Origin: Nitrospirales bacterium
GTDB lineage: Bacteria; Nitrospirota; Nitrospiria; Nitrospirales; UBA8639
Direction of reading: 5' to 3'
DNA: 64,000 nt
Assembly: GCA_021604005.1 (NCBI GenBank)
Contig: BQIV01000017.1
Coordinates: forward strand, 1-64,000
A program made the position numbers and the translations under genes. Positions 26,896 to 35,548 of this stretch are shown here, piece by piece. How positions within the stretch are numbered: the stretch's first letter is position 1; the number at the start of each line of letters is the position of its first letter. A model generated the notes under the pieces. The model did no database searches. It was not told the origin of the DNA and saw only the letters and a list, made by a program, of their open reading frames with translations.

Positions 26896-28482
26896 TCAGG
26901 TCCATGGCCGAACTTCGATGCGTAACTTGCCAAGCAGACCTGGGCGAACTTTTTGCTCGATGGGAATATCAAATGTGAGTCCTGCACTCAATTTACCCTT
27001 GATGATTGGGCGTGTCTCTACGGAGACACCGGGTTTGCCGGGATTAATATCCTGAAATCCATACTTGATACGCCACCCTGATGGCTGCGTCTCATCGGGA
27101 AATGCCTCAACAAGAATCAATTCACGAAAAATAAATCCCCCCTCGTAATGCCGTTTCAAGAACAACACACCATCCACGACATAGTCGGGAACCAGCACCT
27201 TCATATCGAAAGCGAAGCTGACCGACTTGGATGTCTTCACGCTCTTGTTTGGATCAAGGAACAGAGAAAAAAGCTGCGGACTTTTGGCACGATCTGGCGG
27301 ACGCTTGGCGCCAGCCTTTCCGGGAAATAATTCGTCGTAGCTGCGGAAGATTGCGGAATGTTCACGAACCTCACGTCGCGTCATCTGCCACTGACAACCT
27401 CGGACGCTGGCCACGATTTCGAACTGGTAGGACGCGCGTATTGTTTTGCCTTCTTCGTGGGCCTTCTGCACTTCGACCGGCAGCGTGATGTCGTCGATGT
27501 CCATTATACCGTCAACACGTAGCTCGCCGAAAAGAAAGCGTGTGAGATTTTGATAACCTTCCTCGGAATTCACAATGCCATAATGGCCTGAATGGCTTCG
27601 GTGCACAAAAGCGCGGGGCGAACTCACATCTTTACCATCCGGGCCCGGCCCATGCGTAGTCGCGTTCTCGATACGCACGAGGCCGTCACTAGAGTCGCCT
27701 GCCGCCCAAGCCGAAATACCACCAGCCACGGTGTAATCGCCAGGATTGGTACCGACCAGATTGAAAATTCGCTCGGGAGGAAAGTTTTTAACAACTGAAA
27801 CGTCATCACCCTTGGGCACCGCTAAGTATTTAGACATTTTCTCACGATTGAAATTGTTGATGTCGCCAAACGAAAGCCAGCCCGGCACGTTTCTCACGAT
27901 GCGCATATCGATGCCGTTGTGCGGGGTCGCATAAGTAAAGAGCTTGTCGACTGCCTTTCGTGCTTCAGACGAACCGAGCTTCGAATTCTGGAGGAAGGCT
28001 CGGCAAACTAGCCCGCCCATGGAGTGAGCCACAAGATGCACTCGAAAGTCTTTGGGGGTGACCTTGTTGTCCTTATTCGCGCAGACTTTTTTTTGTAAAC
28101 GCAGGATGAGGTCGCCCAGACCTTTAGCGAAGTGCTCGATGGGAGGAGTCTTGCCGTCTCCAAAGTCCTTCGACGCTTCATCGTAATAGCGGTAGATGAT
28201 AATGCAGCGATACGGCACCAGTTTGTCTTCACGTTCGGCCGCCACCAAATCGTCCCCATCCACGAATACGTCCTCATAATGGTGATCACCCATCAAACGC
28301 ACGAGTGGAGACTCGAAGAAAAAGCGCTTCACGTCACCAGTCCAGGCCACACGGGACTTGGTCGAGCCGATGTTAAAGCCCATATAGGGGTCAGCGACGG
28401 TTTCTTCTATTTCCCCCTGAGTGGCTGCGAAACCCCGAACGTAGATAATGGGATGGAAAGGATGCTGTGACGTGGGTGCCAT
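26896..28482 (-). CDS. Alpha/beta-hydrolase (lipase/esterase-like), 528 aa
   Basis: The N-terminal half has a lipase-type fold: PIIYVRGFAA (oxyanion strand), VHLVAHSMGGLVCRAFL with nucleophile Ser154, TYATPHNGID, and SDGLVRIENA with HRSHSGHYG containing likely Asp and His. The C-terminal 200 residues are beta-rich and not recognised. No signal peptide. The base composition looks richer in GC than its neighbours and the gene sits next to a peroxidase relic, which suggests a transferred segment. A GGAG precedes the ATG at 28482. Confidence 0.8.
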   Translation of the reverse strand: MAPTSQHPFHPIIYVRGFAATQGEIEETVADPYMGFNIGSTKSRVAWTGDVKRFFFESPLVRLMGDHHYEDVFVDGDDLVAAEREDKLVPYRCIIIYRYYDEASKDFGDGKTPPIEHFAKGLGDLILRLQKKVCANKDNKVTPKDFRVHLVAHSMGGLVCRAFLQNSKLGSSEARKAVDKLFTYATPHNGIDMRIVRNVPGWLSFGDINNFNREKMSKYLAVPKGDDVSVVKNFPPERIFNLVGTNPGDYTVAGGISAWAAGDSSDGLVRIENATTHGPGPDGKDVSSPRAFVHRSHSGHYGIVNSEEGYQNLTRFLFGELRVDGIMDIDDITLPVEVQKAHEEGKTIRASYQFEIVASVRGCQWQMTRREVREHSAIFRSYDELFPGKAGAKRPPDRAKSPQLFSLFLDPNKSVKTSKSVSFAFDMKVLVPDYVVDGVLFLKRHYEGGFIFRELILVEAFPDETQPSGWRIKYGFQDINPGKPGVSVETRPIIKGKLSAGLTFDIPIEQKVRPGLLGKLRIEVRPWT

Positions 28483-28980
28483 AATAATTTCTCCAAATTA
28501 GAATTGCCGCAGTGGCAATGAGAAGGAATGTTTTTCAAGTAACTGTAATGCTTAAATACGCCGTCCCCTTATAATGATATCTTCAAAAGAAACCACGAAC
28601 ATCGGTTCTCCTGCGGTAGTAAAAATCATCGTGTCTTCTTGCGCGCTTTCCTTCCTTTGACATCACATATGTCATGCATCTTCATGTAACTTCTATCCCG
28701 CCTTGGATCCCAACGTTGAGTCCAGACAAATTTTTGGTCAAACGAATAAATAAGTCAAGTTGTAGATCTGCCAAAATAGGATAGGAATGTGGAGTTGGCC
28801 GTGACTATGACTAGCAGAAGCAACTAGTTTGCTGGGCGTTAACTTAACTGAACCTTCAGCATACACGATCTATCGTCGCCCACCCGTAGACTCACAATTT
28901 CGGGTATTAGGTTCTAGACCTGTAAAATTGGTCAATCATATACCTGCAAGTTCATGCAGGCATGTGATCATTATGAGTAA
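28483..28980. other. Intergenic region beside the peroxidase relic
   Basis: No intact gene. It must hold the promoter of the hydrolase (minus) and may hold further decayed peroxidase sequence that I cannot read. A short hairpin CCTGCA/TGCAGG lies at 28943-28960. Confidence 0.4.
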
Positions 28981-29623
28981 ACAATCCATGACATTGATCT
29001 CACAAAGGGGCGCACCCCACGGAACCCTATAACATTACGATTCCAACCGGAGATATGCATTTTGACCCACACAGTACGGGCACCAAAATTATGCCATTTA
29101 CTCGGTCGACGTATGCTGACACCCCAAACAAACCTCGGCAACGTATGTCATCGACGACGTGAGAAACTTTCTTTTCGGACTTTCAGGAAACGGTGGTTTT
29201 GATCTGGCTTCACTGAATATCCAACGAGGACGAGACCACGGCCTCCAAAGCTATAATGGCATTCGAATTGCCATGGGCATGAATCCGGTAACCTCATTCG
29301 CCGACATTACATTTGACGTTGCTCTACAGAAACGCCTTACGAACGCCTATCTGTTGGTCGAAGATGTTGAGGTCTGGGTTGGGGGACTCGCAGAAGATCA
29401 TCAACGGCGAACCATGGACGGAAAATTGTTTTTTACGATCCTCAAAGATCAATTTGAGCGTCTCAGAGACAGTAATCGACTTTGGTACCAACATTCATTT
29501 TGCCGAAGACAAGTGGCAAAATTAGAGAACACCACATTGGCCGATATAATTCGTTGGAATACTCTTATCACCCATGAAATTCCCGATAATGTCTTCCTGT
29601 ATAGGAAAGCAGTACATTACTAA
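28981..29623 (+). pseudogene. Animal-type haem peroxidase relic (frameshifts, central deletion)
   Basis: Three fragments of one haem peroxidase are readable in order. Frame 1 at 28984 gives IHDIDLTKG, matching the distal-His region. After a frameshift, 29010 onward gives AHPTEPYNITIPTGD, then HFDPHSTGTK and FTRSTY, ending at PRQ near 29140. From about 29150 a third frame gives DDVRNFLFG, FDLASLNIQRGRDHGL, SFADIT, WVGGLAED and FFTILKDQFERLRD to the stop at 29623. The 300 or so residues usually between PRQ and DDVRNFLFG, including the proximal His, are missing. The last fragment is open for 154 codons, but the protein cannot be functional as a peroxidase. Confidence 0.85.
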
Positions 29624-29643
29624 ACCTTACAGCGCCTCTTAAT

Positions 29644-29667
29644 AGCCCCGACTCTCTGTCGGGACTA
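29644..29667. terminator. Stem-loop between convergent genes
   Basis: CCCGAC and GTCGGG (about 29647-29663) pair over TCTCT, extended by TAG/CTA with one mismatch. It lies between the peroxidase relic and the convergent aldo/keto reductase. No U-run on either strand, so a terminator is only possible. Confidence 0.35.
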
Positions 29668-29691
29668 GAGCTCTTCGGCACGCACGCTCTC

Positions 29692-30666
29692 TCACCATGC
29701 ATAGGCTTCTGGAGCAGGCCCTCCTGGGCCAGGAAACATTACATCCAGTTTCTTGAGCGTATCCTCCGACAACGTGAGTTCCTTCGCTCGCATCGTGCTA
29801 TTCAATTGTTCCAACGTGCGAGGTCCAATAATCGGTGAGGTGACAGCCTTCTGATGAAGCAACCACGCCAATGCCACGATTGCCGGTTCTTCTCCAAGCG
29901 TTCGACACAGATCTTCATAGGCTTCCAGTTGAGGACGATGCGTCTCTATAGTCTTCTGTAGATCTTCATCTGCCCGACGGCCCCTGGTGACAGGATTGAG
30001 CACCCCTGCCAGTAAACCACGAGCCACCGGACTCCAGGGAATGAGCCCAATGCCATAGGCTTCACATGCGGGAATGACTTCCAGCTCAATCATTCGATCA
30101 TTCAAATTATATAAACTCTGCTCGGAAACCAGACCTAAAAAGTGACGGCTCTTGGCCATTTCCTGCGCTTGCGCCAGATGCCAACCTGCAAAATTACTAC
30201 TGCCAACATACAAGACTTTCCCTTCACGACATAACTGTTCCATGGCTTGCCACACTTCTTCCCATGGCGACTCACGATCAATATGATGCATTTGATACAA
30301 ATCGATATAGTCGGTCTGTAAACGCCGCAAACTCTCTTCACAAGCCTGCTTAATATGCCGTGCTGAGAGCCGGGACTGATTCGGTCGTTCACCCATTCGG
30401 CCAAACACCTTTGTTGCGAGTACAATGTTGTCTCGACGGCCGTTCCCTTGCGCCAGCCATCGTCCCACAATCTGCTCCGTAATCCCTTCCCCGGTTTTCC
30501 ACCCATAGACATTTGCCGTATCAAAGAAATTCACTCCTAATTCCAGCGCTCGATCCATGATTGTAAAGCTATCAGGCTCCGTCGTCTCCGGACCAAAGTT
30601 CATGGTTCCGAGGCAAAGGCGACTCACCTTCAGACCAGATCGTCCCAGATGCACATACTTCATCAT
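29692..30666 (-). CDS. Aldo/keto reductase
   Basis: A 324-residue NADPH-type reductase. The catalytic tetrad is visible: Asp49 (NFFDTANVYG), Tyr54, Lys86 (LATKVFG) and His127 (YQMHHID). SNFAGWHLAQA and the late GPRTLEQL bind the cofactor. Substrate unknown. AGGAG lies five bases before the ATG at 30666. It is divergent from an alcohol dehydrogenase gene 160 bases away; both handle carbonyl compounds, and a shared control region is plausible. Confidence 0.92.
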   Translation of the reverse strand: MMKYVHLGRSGLKVSRLCLGTMNFGPETTEPDSFTIMDRALELGVNFFDTANVYGWKTGEGITEQIVGRWLAQGNGRRDNIVLATKVFGRMGERPNQSRLSARHIKQACEESLRRLQTDYIDLYQMHHIDRESPWEEVWQAMEQLCREGKVLYVGSSNFAGWHLAQAQEMAKSRHFLGLVSEQSLYNLNDRMIELEVIPACEAYGIGLIPWSPVARGLLAGVLNPVTRGRRADEDLQKTIETHRPQLEAYEDLCRTLGEEPAIVALAWLLHQKAVTSPIIGPRTLEQLNSTMRAKELTLSEDTLKKLDVMFPGPGGPAPEAYAW

Positions 30667-30826
30667 ACGTTCTCCTGATCAAATCCAAGATAAAAAATTC
30701 ATGAACCCGCACATGTCATCGACCATATTACCTCGACGAATCATACGTGATTATGTCATCATGAGTAACATTTTTCATCTGTTCACACATCGCCAGATTA
30801 CACTGCCAGTCAGGAGGACGACTACG

Positions 30827-31873
30827 ATGCTCGCGACCAAAGGATTTGCCGCGTTACAAGCCGGACGCGATCTTGAGCCTTTCAACTTCGAACGCCGGAC
30901 ACTCGGCACACATGATGTCTTAATCAACATTCGATATTGTGGCGTGTGTCATTCGGATATCCATCAAGCCAGAGATGAATGGGGCGACTCACTATTCCCA
31001 ATGGTCCCTGGACATGAAATTGTCGGAACCATTCAAGACGTTGGATCGGCAGTCACAACATTTCAAGAAGGCGATATCGTTGGCGTTGGGTGTTTTGTGG
31101 ATTCCTGCCGCACCTGTACGTTTTGCACGCAGGGACAGGAACAATACTGCGAGCCCGGAATGACGTTCACCTACAATGGGCGGGACAAACAAGGCGAGAT
31201 GACATATGGAGGTTATTCCAATCATATCGTTGTCGATGCAGGATACGTCTTGCGCATTCCTTCCGAACTCGCAATTGAAGAAACCGCGCCACTGCTCTGT
31301 GCAGGAATCACGACATATTCCCCACTTCGCCAATGGGGTGTTGGAAAGGGGCATCGATTGGCCGTCATGGGACTTGGAGGCCTTGGACATATGGCGGTAA
31401 AACTTGGACGCGCGCTCGGAGCTGACGTGACGGTCTTCAGTCGTACTGACAGCAAGCAGGAAGACGCCAAACGTCTTGGGGCTACAGACTATGTGAAGAC
31501 CTCTCAAGACGGTGCCTTCGTACGCTATGCACGAAACTTTGACTTTATGATTGATACGATTTCTGCGCCCCATGACCTCAATGCGAATCTCGAGCTCCTC
31601 AAAACCGATGGGACCTTAATCGTCGTCGGCGTACCGGAACACCCACTATCAATCGATCCGTTTTCACTGATTCTTCGTCGTCGACGCGTCGTCGGGTCAC
31701 TCATTGGCGGCATCCGTGAGACTCAAGAGATGTTGGACTTCTGTGGAAACCATGGGATTACGTCGGATGTCGAAATCATTTCCATCCAGGACATTAATCA
31801 CGCCTATGCACGTATCGTACGCGGAGACGTGCGTTTTCGATTTGTCATCGATATGGCTACGTTAGAATATTAA
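30827..31873 (+). CDS. Zinc-dependent alcohol dehydrogenase (CAD/AdhC-like)
   Basis: Medium-chain dehydrogenase of 348 residues. Catalytic zinc ligands Cys38 (YCGVCHSD), His63 (PGHE) and a later Cys (PLLCAG); structural zinc ligands Cys94, Cys97, Cys100 and Cys108. GLGGLGHMAVKLGRALG binds NAD(P). This is the cinnamyl-alcohol/AdhC branch, usually NADPH-dependent aldehyde reduction. AGGAGG at 30812-30817 fixes the ATG at 30827; the frame is open far upstream, overlapping the divergent gene, but that part is not protein-like. Confidence 0.92.
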   Translation: MLATKGFAALQAGRDLEPFNFERRTLGTHDVLINIRYCGVCHSDIHQARDEWGDSLFPMVPGHEIVGTIQDVGSAVTTFQEGDIVGVGCFVDSCRTCTFCTQGQEQYCEPGMTFTYNGRDKQGEMTYGGYSNHIVVDAGYVLRIPSELAIEETAPLLCAGITTYSPLRQWGVGKGHRLAVMGLGGLGHMAVKLGRALGADVTVFSRTDSKQEDAKRLGATDYVKTSQDGAFVRYARNFDFMIDTISAPHDLNANLELLKTDGTLIVVGVPEHPLSIDPFSLILRRRRVVGSLIGGIRETQEMLDFCGNHGITSDVEIISIQDINHAYARIVRGDVRFRFVIDMATLEY

Positions 31874-32019
31874 GGGTATGTTTTCATAATTCGACAAGAG
31901 AGAATTTTTCAATCGCTAAAGCCGCCGTTGCCTAAAACCTGGCAAACACGTTAAAAATCAACACTTTTTCTACCCATCCATCTTTATATGTTTCACGACC
32001 TTAGGCAAGGAGGCCCACC

Positions 32020-32691
32020 ATGAGGAAGAGAAACAACTCACCAGTCATCATAGTGTCGGCGTTAAACTGTTTTGCCCTCATGCTGTTCATGGGAACACTC
32101 ACACCTGCCAATGCGGTATCCTTGACGGCCGTTCTTGATAGTTCACAAGAAGTCGCACCTGCTGGCTCAACGAATTCTCCACTTACTGGTTCAGCTCAGC
32201 TCACTCTCACCCAGAGCAATAGCGCCTTTTCCTTATCCTTCATGATCATGTTGGATAGTGGATTTGATTTCAAGAACTTTGGCGCGCCAAATCCACTGGG
32301 AGGAGAGACGGTTTCGGCGCTTCACTTTCATAATCAAGACCGGGGATTCAATGGACCGGTTGCCTTTGGAATTTTTGGACCAAGTTCAGATGTGGATGGC
32401 GACACCATGGCCAATGTCAATGCCAATGGCACCACCACAGTCACAGGAGAATGGGACCAAACCGAAGGGAATGGAGGTGCGACGCTGACAGACTTTCTTC
32501 CAGCGCTCTTGACTGCACAAGCCGGTCAAGATGTCCCACTGTACCTCAATCTTCATACTGAAAATGATCCATCAGGAGCAATTCGAGGACAAGTGTCTGC
32601 CGTTCCCGAACCAGGAACACTCCTCTTGCTGGGCAGTGGACTGCTTGGCCTTTGGGGATATCGCCAATTTCGGCCTACAAGCTATAAATAG
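32020..32691 (+). CDS. CHRD-domain protein with PEP-CTERM sorting tail
   Basis: Signal peptide (ending near TPANA), a CHRD beta-domain (about 33-190, with SALHFHNQD and LYLNLHTENDPSGAIRG), and a C-terminal VPEPGTLLLLGSGLLGLWGY plus Arg, the PEP-CTERM signal recognised by exosortase. Such proteins are exported and processed at the envelope, often with extracellular polysaccharide. A strong ribosome site AAGGAGG precedes the ATG. The exosortase gene itself is not in the window. Confidence 0.9.
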   Translation: MRKRNNSPVIIVSALNCFALMLFMGTLTPANAVSLTAVLDSSQEVAPAGSTNSPLTGSAQLTLTQSNSAFSLSFMIMLDSGFDFKNFGAPNPLGGETVSALHFHNQDRGFNGPVAFGIFGPSSDVDGDTMANVNANGTTTVTGEWDQTEGNGGATLTDFLPALLTAQAGQDVPLYLNLHTENDPSGAIRGQVSAVPEPGTLLLLGSGLLGLWGYRQFRPTSYK

Positions 32692-32698
32692 ACTATAG

Positions 32699-32774
32699 CG
32701 AATCCAAATAAGTTCCAACCAGGAGAATATCACGAACTCCGCGCGGTACCATGTTTCAACGAGCGGAAGTTATT
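32699..32774. repeat. Dispersed intergenic repeat, copy B
   Basis: Gap-free match to copy A at 19590-19665. It starts eight bases after the CHRD gene stop and ends at a perfect 18-bp palindrome. Confidence 0.55.
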
Positions 32775-32776
32775 TG

Positions 32777-32794
32777 AACCGGCTATAGCCGGTT
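32777..32794. repeat. Perfect 18-bp palindrome
   Basis: AACCGGCTATAGCCGGTT is fully self-complementary. It abuts copy B of the dispersed repeat, between the CHRD gene and a convergent small gene. It could be a hairpin end or binding site. Confidence 0.5.
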
Positions 32795-32824
32795 GACGAT
32801 GAAAGCTTGGGGAAACTCGACTTA

Positions 32825-33145
32825 TCAAGTTGGAGGAATCAATGGGCCGGCCCACTGACCTTTGACACGCTGCACATCGACCAGATTGTTCGGAGGCCCT
32901 AAATCGGCCATCAGTTTTGTATCAATCCGTCCGTGCCCCACATGTAGAAGCTGCGGGTCGCCGACACCCGGCGCTTTAAACCAATACCATCCTGGACAAT
33001 CGGGAAGTCGATCAGTCCACGTAGGAATGATGTGGCGAAGGTCACGTTCTATCTTGGCTTTGACCTGATCAGCTTCATGATTCCCCAAGAACGCTTTCAG
33101 CCCATCATATAGCGCCTCAACATGCGCACGTATGTTCATACTCAT
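32825..33145 (-). CDS. Hypothetical protein with PGWYWFK motif (106 aa)
   Basis: A small soluble protein. The middle reads DCPGWYWFKAPG and the end QWAGPLIPP, a pattern I have seen in small proteins of unknown role, some in phages. The start overlaps the stop of the cupin gene by four bases (ATGA), so the two are translationally coupled. No function assigned. Confidence 0.6.
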   Translation of the reverse strand: MSMNIRAHVEALYDGLKAFLGNHEADQVKAKIERDLRHIIPTWTDRLPDCPGWYWFKAPGVGDPQLLHVGHGRIDTKLMADLGPPNNLVDVQRVKGQWAGPLIPPT

Positions 33146-33540
33146 ACCTGTTTAGAGCGTTCCTTCTGTCCCATGCTCTCTGCATCACGATGAACCGTGT
33201 CGGGAGAAAATGCAGGGACGCAGACTGTGACATATTCTGCTCCCTCAGACTCAGGGGTACTATAGCGCACCCACTCTCCAGCTTCACAGATCACGGCTTG
33301 CCCAGCACGCACATCGAATACACCATGCGTGTGCTCAACTCGTAGCATCCCCTTGAGCACAACTTTGGTTTCCGTGAACTCCGGTTGCTGACCAACTTCA
33401 GACCATCCCGCTGGGCACACAATTCTTGCCAGGCTCAACACATCTGTGTGCGTTGCAACTCGTCCAGCATACTCTTCAATGAGTTTTGGGGTCTTCCCGG
33501 GTGGTGGAATTACAGAGGGTTGTTCAATAAATTTTGACAC
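33142..33540 (-). CDS. Cupin-domain protein, copy 1
   Basis: A single cupin barrel of 132 residues: GWSEVGQQPEFTETKVVLKG, then LRVEHTHGVFDVRAGQAVI and CEAGEWVRYSTPE. The first cupin motif has few His, so a metal site is uncertain; His113 region (TVHRD) is near the end. Start is GTG at 33540 with GAGGA seven bases upstream. A close paralogue lies at 46215-46580. Coupled to the downstream PGWYWFK gene. Confidence 0.8.
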   Translation of the reverse strand: MSKFIEQPSVIPPPGKTPKLIEEYAGRVATHTDVLSLARIVCPAGWSEVGQQPEFTETKVVLKGMLRVEHTHGVFDVRAGQAVICEAGEWVRYSTPESEGAEYVTVCVPAFSPDTVHRDAESMGQKERSKQV

Positions 33541-33549
33541 AATAATTCC

Positions 33550-34023
33550 TCAAGGAGTAGATACATGAGAGTCCGAAGACGACAACGGCGTTATGGCATT
33601 CCCTTCAAACTCATCTCCTGAAACAGATTTCGACTGAAAACTCCCTCCGCTCCGACGATGAAGCGTGAATGTGATAATCGATACTTGATTATCAGGTTGA
33701 TCAACAGTAAACGGTGCGCTTTTGGAGTAACTGTACTCTTTGGGCCCGCTGCCGTAGCGCACTAAGACATGATAGTCCCCTTCAGCAACACGAACGATGC
33801 GCTTTTGGCCTCGGACAAGACTGACGACCACCTTCGTTGGGCCGATCAACTTCACCACAGCATTTTGTCCAGAATGGTTTTCAAACGTAATTTTATTTTG
33901 AGGCAATTGCGCCGACCATACAATCGACGTTCCACAAAACACGCAAAACAGAATGAGGCCAAACAGAAACATTCGAATATTCCGTAATATGGTGATCTGT
34001 CTCTGCATAAAATTTCGTATCAT
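33550..34023 (-). CDS. Exported hypothetical protein with single beta-domain
   Basis: A hydrophobic segment (MFLFGLILFCVFCGTSIVWS) precedes a beta-rich domain with KITFENHSGQNAVVKLIGPT and GDYHVLVRYGSGPKEYSY; the tail is Ser/Gly-rich. Start is uncertain: ATG codons at 34023, 34008 and 33972 are possible and the frame is open to 34119. I recall similar proteins from Nitrospira-like genomes, unnamed. It follows the cupredoxin-like gene on the same strand, so may share its transcript. Confidence 0.6.
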   Translation of the reverse strand: MIRNFMQRQITILRNIRMFLFGLILFCVFCGTSIVWSAQLPQNKITFENHSGQNAVVKLIGPTKVVVSLVRGQKRIVRVAEGDYHVLVRYGSGPKEYSYSKSAPFTVDQPDNQVSIITFTLHRRSGGSFQSKSVSGDEFEGNAITPLSSSDSHVSTP

Positions 34024-34118
34024 GGTCCAAGTCTGTGCCTTTCTTTCTATCGCGTGGATAACGGGCATCATCCTACAACCGGTATTCCGGGCGTCGCCTA
34101 ACCGACACAACAAGAGCA

Positions 34119-34919
34119 TTATGAGGGATTAGCCTCAGAAATTTCATACAAAAAACTAAAGTCGTGCTGTTGACCGCTCTTAAGAGTCAGCATTTGTTCA
34201 AGATATCCCAGCGATGGGTGCCATGCGCTTATGGTATACGTCCCAGCCGGAATATCGGTAATGGTAAAGTGTCCCGCCTCATCTGTCGTCGCAAAGTACG
34301 GATTGAGTGGGACCAGGATCCAGGCTTGCATGAATCGATGTTGATCACATTCCACCTTTACCATACCGCTACGTCTGGTTGTCAGCTTCGATAATTTCTC
34401 TTCGCCGGTCTCTAAATTGGGGTAGGTAAACAGTGGAATTCGCCCGTTGTTCAACATTTCCCATCCTCTCAGCGGATGAAGAACCGAATCATTCATCAGG
34501 ATGCGCAATGGGGAACCGTCCATACCGGCCATCACAAGTTGATCGAATTGACATCGATTCACGGTGAGCGTTGGAATCTCCACCGCACGTGGCTTTCCCT
34601 GTTCCACTCCTTGGATAAAGACCACAACATCGGCCACTTCATGAGCCGGTGAAACACGTGCGCGCGGCAAGAGGACCGTTCCCTCTTGATCCGCGATCGC
34701 TTGACAGTGCTCCGGATAGGCTCCCATCGTTACTTGAAAACGAAAGGGAGGCGGCACTGGTCCGGATAGTGTCACGGCCCCACGAATCGTTGCACCGTTT
34801 TTTACCGTAATTTCTTCATAGGCCGACACAACGCCATGTCCGACTATGGGCATTGCCAACAAGGCCACACATACAATTTTGCCTATCATCTTCAACGTAT
34901 GCAATGCATCACTCCTCAT
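34119..34919 (-). CDS. Periplasmic cupredoxin-like protein, paralogue of 22837-23643
   Basis: Signal peptide, ATIRGAVTLSGPVPPPF early domain, middle with LRILMNDSVLHPLRGWEML and KVECDQHRFMQAWILV, and end with FTITDIPAGTYTISAWHPSL. The order of domains equals that of the protein at 22837 (CDRHDFMENWLYV there versus CDQHRFMQAWILV here). The HTLH of the first copy is LHPL here, so one candidate metal His differs. Start taken at the ATG at 34919 without a clear ribosome site. Confidence 0.72.
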   Translation of the reverse strand: MRSDALHTLKMIGKIVCVALLAMPIVGHGVVSAYEEITVKNGATIRGAVTLSGPVPPPFRFQVTMGAYPEHCQAIADQEGTVLLPRARVSPAHEVADVVVFIQGVEQGKPRAVEIPTLTVNRCQFDQLVMAGMDGSPLRILMNDSVLHPLRGWEMLNNGRIPLFTYPNLETGEEKLSKLTTRRSGMVKVECDQHRFMQAWILVPLNPYFATTDEAGHFTITDIPAGTYTISAWHPSLGYLEQMLTLKSGQQHDFSFLYEISEANPS

Positions 34920-34982
34920 TTAAAATACAACAGGATATTAAAACATTTTCATGATATGTCGGCTGTTCACAGGACACATACT

Positions 34983-35351
34983 TTACATGACTTTTCCCCT
35001 TCGTGAATACACAAAACTATAGAGGCTAAGATTCAGAAGAATCACGAAAAACCCAAGGTACCATTGTATCGATGAAGTCAGTCCGGCTGGATAGATGATC
35101 GGCACCAGATAGTGCTCAATAAACCCACCTGAATACCCAGACTCACTACTGGCCCGCCTCAGGCTGTTCTCAAGTGGTGTAAGCGGGCAGATCCAACCGC
35201 CAAATCCAAGGGCCACAGCCCACAGCACAGCAGGGAGATGAAACCACGGCATCCAACGCCAACGCAAACACAACAAACCACCCAGAAGCACAAAGAGAAT
35301 GAACCCTAGGTGCACGACGAGGACAAGGTCAGCGAAACCCTGAAACCACAT
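34983..35351 (-). CDS. DUF2784 membrane protein
   Basis: Small integral membrane protein of 122 residues with three or four helices. FADLVLVVHLGFILFVLLGG, GWICPLTPLENSLRR and SGYSGGFIEHYLVPIIYP are the family's conserved stretches. Role unknown. Single gene between the cupredoxin-like gene and the divergent regulator gene. Confidence 0.88.
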   Translation of the reverse strand: MWFQGFADLVLVVHLGFILFVLLGGLLCLRWRWMPWFHLPAVLWAVALGFGGWICPLTPLENSLRRASSESGYSGGFIEHYLVPIIYPAGLTSSIQWYLGFFVILLNLSLYSFVYSRRGKVM

Positions 35352-35548
35352 GTGGTTGTTTCACATTCACGTAATGGTCGACATGCACATATCCAGAACT
35401 AAAAAACGAACAATCTGACTCCGGCCTATCATAAAAAGAAGAACTTTATCCGAAAACTCTATACAGCAGCCTGCCAGGTTGTATCTCATACGATTATAAA
35501 CACCATCAGCGTGGACTAACAAACAACAACGAAACGTATCGAACATCA

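Noticed and set aside
30557-30826. Upstream extension of the alcohol dehydrogenase frame
   Set aside because: It overlaps the divergent aldo/keto reductase, and AGGAGG before the ATG at 30827 gives the real start.
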